A stretch of 64,000 nucleotides of DNA from Syncephalis fuscata. Lineage: Eukaryota; Zoopagomycota; Zoopagomycetes; Zoopagales; Piptocephalidaceae. This document shows, in pieces, positions 56,374-64,000 of this stretch. The notes beneath the pieces were generated by a model, which worked only from the letters and a program-made list of their open reading frames with translations, was not told where the DNA came from and searched no databases. Position 1 is the first letter of the stretch, and the number at the start of each line of letters is the position of its first letter. Where the stretch lies: contig JAHLTZ010000006.1 in the NCBI GenBank assembly GCA_025786725.1, positions 310,001-374,000 of the forward strand, read 5' to 3'. A program made the translations under genes and the position numbers.

Positions 56374-59300
56374 ATGTCACATCGGGATCTAATTCAATTG
56401 CCGTCAGCACGGCATCATGATCTCGACATATTAACTGATACAGATGCATCAATGAGTGAACATAATGACCATGATGACCAAGAATCAATGGCTGATCTAT
56501 CAAATCACACCGTACAAACCGTATTACCAAATGTTAATGAAGATGAAATACTAGGTTATAGATATGCTGATCCTCAATATTATCAACCATCAGCCATATC
56601 ATCAACAACTACAATGACAACAATTACAAAAACACCAATAACATCGCAGGAATCGGGAACTGGCCATAATCGATCAATGACAGCGGTCGTTATATCACCC
56701 ATTACACCGTCAGTTACAGAAGAATCGGGTATAAAATTGCCGATACCAGGGGCACACGATCTTACACGTAGTCCCTCCAATGTACTTAATAGTGATGCTT
56801 ATCGGGATGCTGTAGCAAGATTTCGTAAGTGTATTAATATAATAATAATCATAACAATAATATAGAGTGAGGAGTGAAATGGGAGTGAATGGGATGGGAT
56901 GAAAGGTAATTAAATGATGATAGATTTCTATGAATTCTACGTAAAACACGATGATATCATATATATAATTCACACGCCCATGGTTTCGTTTATTTAACTT
57001 GACAACAGCCATTTCCATGATTCATTTCCCCTTTGATTAATATTACACACACTATATCATTTGAGTCTATTGTTTCCATTTCTACTTGGCCACACATCTC
57101 TATCGGATATGATTCCCCTTTATTAATACACTTTATATTAATACTATTGAACATCATTGGTATTATTGCTATACTCCCCTGGTTATCATCTATTGATTTC
57201 CTTTTATTAGGCTATTTTTATATGCATGATTGTATATTGACAGGCCTTGGCTACACTATATATCGTTGATATTGCAGTGTGGTTCAGTCATCTATAATAT
57301 ATTATTGTTGTAGATACGGCAGACCATTTATAATATACTAACGATTAACTTTACCACTCTTGAATATACTCGCATTTTATTTCATTTTCTATCACCTTTT
57401 TCATTTTCTTTATTGCTATTAGGTGCCTTTACGGCTACACTTGACGTGGCAGATAAAGTTCAACATCCTATTCGCTCGCCTGGCTTGCGCGCTTCTAATG
57501 CTCAGTGGCGTCGTAGAACAATGTCATTATCGGCAATGGCCGAATCTTTAGCCATGGTCACCGGTGCCAATCCTGTAGTAGGCGGGGGAAAGGCAGGATT
57601 GAATATAAGAGCCGGTGAACGTATGGCTCATGTTATATCTCCACTGGCGGGAAAAAGAATGACCAGTGTACAGGAACAACCAGGAGCAGAACCTACTGAT
57701 ACGACAACATCATTACCAAACGATAACTCAAAAGATTTACCACCTACTAATTCAGTAGTAGAAGTGAAAATTAATGAATCTATTGACGGTGATAATGATG
57801 ATGAGGTAGAATCAGAAGTGGCTGCAGTGACACAGGCTGCTGCTGCTGCCGGTGGTCGACGTCGTTCTCATGCCGCACTAGATACAACTATGACATCATC
57901 TACGATCAATAATGGACGTAGATCACGTAGTACAGTAATCGGCGTGGCAGCAACCAAAAGACCACCTTCATCGACGGCCACTAGTCGTAATACAGCCACT
58001 AGTCGAACAAGACCTTCATCCGTGGCATCTAACCGTTCAACAACAACAACAACCACTTCTGGTCACACCCGTAGTGCTACAACAACTTCACTATCACGAC
58101 GTGCCTCTTTGGTTGGTATGCGTGCTTCTAACAATCATTCGCCTACTACAATGAATCGTGAACCAAGTAGTACACGACGTGGTGGCGTTGCAGCATCTAC
58201 AACTACAACAACAACAACAGATCGAAAACGGCTGAGTAACAGTTCAAATACTTCAACGGATACCACAGCAAATACTCGTAAAGCAGCAACTGAAAGACGT
58301 GCCCGTAATGGCACCGCATCTACTGCTGCTTCATCATCAACCGCATCAGCATCAGCAACCGCAGCAGCAGCAACAACAACAGCATCTACACGATCCGCTT
58401 CTACTTCGAGTGTCACTCCAGTACGTCGAACAGCCACTAATCGTGCCACTAATGCAAATACCAATACTGGTGGTAGTGCCACTACCGCCAACACAAGCCG
58501 TACGCCAACACTTGGCAATTATTCAGTATCATCACGAACAACTGCAGTATCTCGTGGCGCCATGCCATCTAATCGGTCAAGATCCAATAGTAATACAAGC
58601 ACATCAAGCACAAGTGCCACGGCAATGACGACAACAAAATCATTGCCATCGACTACTAGCAGCCATAATCGTAGTGTTAATCATTCACGTAATACTTCTA
58701 TTACTAATACGACATCACCAGATACACCTGTTGTTGCCAATGCTTCATCTGAACACGACCATGATATAATGTCTTCAAATCAGCATTATCATTATGGGAA
58801 TGCCATACTTTCATTACCAGCCTCACCGGTACCAACTGATATTTTCCCTAATGAAGCATTGACCATTAATACTTCAGGATTTCTATCCTCTGAAATGGAT
58901 TTATCAACCGCTGTTGAACATGCATTTACAACTGAAGAAGAAGATGGCTGCTGTTGCGAACAATCCAATTGTCCACGTTGGCGTGTATGGTGTGATAGTA
59001 TGGCCGCTAGAGATGAAGATTTGCGATTAGCCGCTGGTAAGTGCAATATTAACATTAATATGATTGATAGGATGAACACTAATGTTTATGTATAGAAATT
59101 GGCCAAACTTTATTGGAAAAACATGATTTGTATGTGGCACAGTCACAAGAAACGATTCATGAATTACGTGAACGGTGTCGACAGGATGAAGAGCGAGTTG
59201 CCGATCTTATCCGTAATCGTGATCGTTGGCAATGTACAGCTGAATCAGCACTACGTGAACGTGATGTGCTTGATGAAGAGCGTATACGATCTGAACAGGT

Positions 59301-60961
59301 AATTACTTGACTTTTTAATATTGATTACATAATACTGATAACAATTAGACACTACGATCAATGGAAACTGAACAATCACGTTTACGTAATGAACTAGTAC
59401 GGGCCCATTCTGCCGTAGATGATTCTGAAAAACATGCCATCAATGTACGTAAATAGATAATAACCATAATACAATAGTATAATTAACTACTAAATTAACC
59501 ATTAATAGATTGATACATTACAAGCGGAATTAAATGAGGCACGTAATGCAAAACATAGCGCTGAAGCACGTCTACGTCGATGGAAAGTTCGTCATGGTAA
59601 CTAACTATACTAATCATAATTAAAATGATATTAATAATACTGTTGATAGAAACACTAAACAATTCATATGATCGTCTAAAACGTGAACACCAAGATATTC
59701 AAACATCTTATGACACACAAAATCAATCGATGGTTCAACTACGTGATGTTAATGACAAATTACGAGGAGAACTAGAAAAGGTAACAATTATTTAATATAT
59801 TAATAGCCATCTATTAATATGTATTTGTATAGATTGTTCATAAATCTGATCTTGAAGGCGATAGTCCCGAACGCACTCAAATTCTTAATATGGTACAAGA
59901 TGTCACTACACGTAATGCAGAAATGCAAGCATCTTTAGAAGAATATCGACAACTATTGAATGATTCACGAGAAGAGGCAGCTCGTTTAAGAGAACAAGTT
60001 CTATGTCCTACAACTATTCATCAGCGTAGTAGTAGTTATGCCGATAGTGTATTTTTGGATGAAGAAGTAGCATCTGCTGTGGGATCTAGACGTGGATCTA
60101 TTAGTTCAGTTGCTACCAATCCAACACCTACTGCACATGTACCCAGTATAGATGATATCGATTCATTATGTCTATCACCGCCTATACGTTCCATGTCATG
60201 TCAAGGCACCAATAGTACACGTCAACAACAACAACAGCAACAACCAAGTCTACGTCATTGTTATAGTATTGACTTTCCACCAGCCCCTGTTCAAGCAACA
60301 CCGACTCGTAGTCCAGAATTAAGACCCGTTTCAGATATACAAGATGGATCTTTAAATAGAACAGGTGCAGTAACGGATGATGACCAAGTCTATGTTGGTC
60401 GTCTACATCATCGACAACAACAAATGAGATCCCGTCGTGGTGCACGTCGATGGACAGAAATAACACCATTACCATCAGTAACTGTTACTGATGCCACTAC
60501 TGATACTACTGTATCGCCATTATTGTGTATTCGTTGTCAACATTCTAGTGATACGACGGCTATTACAACGAATGAAATGGCTACACAGACTGATCCAGTC
60601 CTTACTGGTTCTATTACTCGCCGTGTTACTAATCGACCACAATCTATATCGGTGATGACGGATAGTCAACGTCGTCGTCGTCGTCGTTCGAGTTGTAGTA
60701 ATAGTCCCGATGGTGGTGACAGTGACGAAGAGGCCAGTAGTTATGATGAATATGATTATTATGGAGATGAAGAAGAGGGTGAAGCTTTAATGAGACAACG
60801 AGAAGCCATTCAACAAAGTGGATCGACTGAATATAATAACAGCAATCCTAATACTAATTATAGTAATAACAACAACAACAGTAATAATGATAACGATGAC
60901 GAGAATGATACAGCTCGCTTTAAACGCGAGGTAAGCTGGTGGGATTTGTGGATGTAACAAG

Positions 60962-60994
<33 letters not shown>

Positions 60995-63949
60995 TTTACC
61001 ATTCGAGAGGATATTCTATTTATCAAATGATAATATAACTCGACAACAATGGTATATCATTTATTGAAGCAGTTCTCGTTCGATGGAAATTCATGTATAT
61101 ATATTTATATATATGTATCTATATATATATATACGGTGATGTTTATTTTTTAGATGGAGCCGTGTATTATTGTATATATCATTTTTCTCTAGTCGTTAAT
61201 ACACACAAACACATATACAACGTATATACACACATAGGCATTGACTATAAGGATGATCTATTTATTGGCGTATATATATATATATATACATATATATAGA
61301 TCGTTGTATGTATGTATGTTGCGTGTCTGTATGTATTTTGTATACAGTATAAAACGGCTATGATCTCTTTTACTATAACTATTATTATTACGTATTTTTC
61401 TTTTCTTGATTTAATTTGATTTATTTTGATGGATGTGATGTGATGTGATTAATAATTGGTTATGAATGATTCACATTATGGGTAATTTGAGATTAATATT
61501 ACAAAATATGATCCATATTATATATTATATTATATTATATATTATATAGATTACTAACTATAGATTTAAATCATTATTTTATTTGTATTAATAGAAGAAG
61601 AAGAAGAAGACAAAGAAATCATCGCCTTTACGATTAAATCTATCTCCCAATACAAATGATATGCCTATCAAGTCATTGGCACCTGCTCAACAAACAATAT
61701 TGCTAACACCGAATGAAATAGTGGCATCACCGATTAGTGAACATATTACTCGATTACCGTTAGTTGGCAATTCTCCATTGCCATCACAGGATAAAATAGT
61801 AGAATTTACTACCAATGAACCTACAACGGCAGAACCACGTCAGCCTTTAGTGCGTTTACTCTCTCGTGGTAAATCACCGGCTGTATCGATGGTGGTTGAT
61901 TGGGGATCGGCCGATGAACATACATGGACACCGCGTGGATCCATTTACTCACCCAACTATTCACCGATGCCGACCATCGAGAATGAAGAGCGTAAATTGA
62001 CCAATCCTGTAAAGATTGAACGGAAAGGATCGATGGCAGGTCGTATTGAAGCATCAGCCCGTGCATTATGGCGTCGATCAACAGCATCATTGGCCGATAT
62101 AACGCGCAATAATGAACAGAGTCCTCAGCTTGATCAGGTACCGAATAGTACACAGGTGGCACAAATAGCGGCTGCAAACATTGTTGCTGCCACTCAAGAT
62201 ATGACACCAGAGGATATGCTTAGACGGCATTCACTATCTCGTCGTCATTCAACGATCTATTCACTGGCATCGAAGTCATCAAGTCCACGACATTCGATAG
62301 CATTATCGGAAGAATGTGCACAAGCCGTGTTGTCACCACCGTTTGTTAACCATGCTATACGCACATCTATTAGTTCAAATCGACCAGCTAGTCCATTGCA
62401 GCATCCAGACAACAGTAAGGTATTACAGTGGCGATATCCACGTCTACGGAGACTGCTGTGCCTAGTATGCCAGTTAAGAAAATGTCTATGGCCTCTACTC
62501 ATCCATTACCACCATTATCGGCACTATCTAATAGTCATACGGCGATAACGGATTCGGCAGCCACGGCAGCCATTCTATCCGCCACGGCTCGACCTGGCAC
62601 CTTCCGACGACGAAGCCGTTTAGTGCCGCCGGTACAACAAAGTACACCGCCATTACGTCAACTGCACGATCGATCAGTTGCGCTTTTACAACGATTACAA
62701 AAAGCGGAACCACGGGCATTGAATCGACGATTGAAACGTGCCTATGATGCGGAAGAATTGGCCACACTAGCTAGTTCGGTACTTGATGATGTTATGGATG
62801 ATGTACATACTCTACCAGATCGATTTACCTGGTTACTCTACCCAAAGACACAGATAAATGGCAAAATCCTGTGGAGACAATTGATACAGAGACAGAACAA
62901 GCGAGTGATATGAATCAAGTACCATTTACTACAACACTGGGCGATTTTATTGCTATTGTTGATTTGGTAGCTCGTTTATTAGAGGAAGCAGTCGAGTTAC
63001 AGCGTACAATAAACTCATTGGCGCTATCCTACGTACAAGCGACCGAGGAGCGAAGTCGTGAGGCAGTAGGCACGGATTATATTGGCGATGCGATGCACGC
63101 GGTGTGGCAGGTGCGAGGCTCTACGGGCATTGGCGGTGGTGAAGAGGCAGCGACAGCGTTTGCAGCATATGACATCGCAGTAGGTGTCTTTTTCTACGCG
63201 CGAGAGAGAAAGAAATATATAGATAGATAGAGATATAAAGATATATAGCGTGTATGGATATGGGAGAGTGATATGGGAATCTATTAACATGACACTAACA
63301 TGATACTATTTGTTTATTATTATTATAGCGTATGAAACAGAGTAATCAATCAGCGGCACGAGTGTATCAATCAATGCCTAATCGACGTGGTGCTACTATC
63401 GGACCGGGTACATGGGCTGATTGGGCTCATCAACAGTTTGTCGGATTACGTAGACAACAGGCGATGCAAGCAAATACGATATCACCACAACGCGGTACCA
63501 TTTCAGATGATGTAACGAATGGAGCGTTTGGACGACGTCGACCACGACTTATTACCTTCCAAAGCAAGCCAACCATCTATTCAGGCGAGAATGGTAATAG
63601 CAATGGTAATACCGAGTCATTAATAGCATCTACTTCTACGAGTGCACCACTACCACCACCACCAACTGTTCCCATAACCCGTGTACTTACTGCTCGTGAC
63701 GTGCTTTTAAATCGAGCAGGCTGGACACCTAGTGGTGATGATACTAGTGGTGGCAATGATACATCAGCAGCCGCTAATGATGCAAGTGCCATGCTAAAAA
63801 GACGAGAGACTATTGCCGCCATGGAGCGGAATAGTGCACGTCAGCGTGCTTCATGGTGGTGGCCACAGCCATTAGCAGCTTATTTTGTCGGTACGGCTAA
63901 TACGGTAAATAGTGGTAGCAGCAGTAGCAATAATGGTATTACTTCTTAA
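56374..63949 (+). CDS. Large Ser/Thr-rich coiled-coil protein
   Basis: Exons 56374-56824, 57423-59036, 59096-59298, 59349-59444, 59509-59596, 59650-59780, 59833-60930, 61595-63110 and 63329-63949, all phase-consistent. An N-terminal region ends DAYRDAVARF|RAFTATLDVADKV; a very Ser/Thr/Arg-rich disordered segment (about 57850-58750) follows, then a Cys cluster (CCCEQSNCPRW), then a coiled coil (about 59100-60000, heptad-like Leu/Arg/Glu), a second disordered region and a conserved-looking C-terminal block (DRFTWLLYPK, TTLGDFIAIVDLVARLLEEA, WADWAHQQFVGLRR). Two introns (598 and 664 nt) are far longer than the rest; the second could instead separate two genes, the first ending at TAA 60955-60957 and the second starting near 61661. 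Breaks at about 62419 and 62841 equal single missing bases. I do not recognise the family; a cytoskeletal or polarity scaffold is possible. Confidence 0.65.
60958..61594. repeat. Low-complexity intron with ATT, TA and TATG tracts
   Basis: Includes an (ATT)n tract at about 60964-60991 and TA-rich tracts near 61097-61135, 61270-61302 and 61510-61550. It is treated as an intron of the coiled-coil gene or an intergenic region if two genes are present. Confidence 0.6.
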
Positions 63950-64000
63950 AAGACTATTCATTCAGTCATCCATTCATTCATCTAATCATTTACTCAGTAC

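Noticed and set aside
57868-58518. Val/Ala-rich reverse-strand frames opposite the coiled-coil gene
   Set aside because: Mirror frames of Thr/Ser/Ala codon repeats in the real plus-strand exon.

Overview
The window looks like nuclear DNA of an early-diverging fungus of the Zoopagomycota/Mucoromycota type. This placement is my inference from gene content; I could not search a database. Evidence: short GT-AG introns (about 45-75 nt) with CTAAC/CTAAT-type branch sites, AT-rich spacers, a phosphofructokinase with the fungal glyoxalase-like N-terminal domain, a LAM/Aster-type GRAM-VASt protein, the RNA polymerase I largest subunit and a 5S rRNA gene.

Layout. 0.1-1.5 kb: Nudix hydrolase (-). 1.5-11 kb: repeats, with two long terminal-inverted-repeat elements, a 1.3 kb hexamer-based minisatellite inside nested inverted repeats, and a 1.75 kb array of a 26-bp unit. 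11.1-12.9 kb: a hypothetical ORF and a small secreted-protein gene whose intron holds an 82-bp tandem array of splice-site-like units. 14.3-17.8 kb: 6-phosphofructokinase. 18.8-23.3 kb: GRAM-VASt sterol-transfer protein facing a one-domain SCP2 protein. 25.4-31.4 kb: a large ankyrin protein with a nucleotidyltransferase-like signature. 32.5-34.3 kb: membrane-anchored histidine acid phosphatase (-). 35.7-40.6 kb: three tandem signal-peptide kinase-like genes. 40.8-42.2 kb: Fanzor relics. 42.3-48.8 kb: roadblock/LC7 dynein light chain (+) facing RPA190 (-). 48.9-49.5 kb: another Fanzor relic. 49.9-55.5 kb: a duplicated STYX-like pseudophosphatase segment, with a 5S rRNA-tRNA-Asp pair between the copies. 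56.4-63.9 kb: a large Ser/Thr-rich coiled-coil gene.

Main points for a second look: (i) four decayed C-terminal pieces of Fanzor (eukaryotic TnpB-like, RNA-guided nuclease) genes, three from one family, two of them keeping a hairpin just 3' of the ORF; (ii) an array of 82-bp units, most of which place an acceptor-like and a donor-like motif 3 nt apart; (iii) a 5S rRNA gene 7 nt upstream of tRNA-Asp with one shared T-run terminator; (iv) secreted kinase-like proteins with HGD instead of HRD; (v) more than 20 single-base frame breaks, almost all equivalent to one missing base, spread over otherwise well-conserved genes. Point (v) most likely reflects sequence errors and affects every gene model here. 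Exon limits come from splice motifs and frame continuity and are not confirmed by transcripts.
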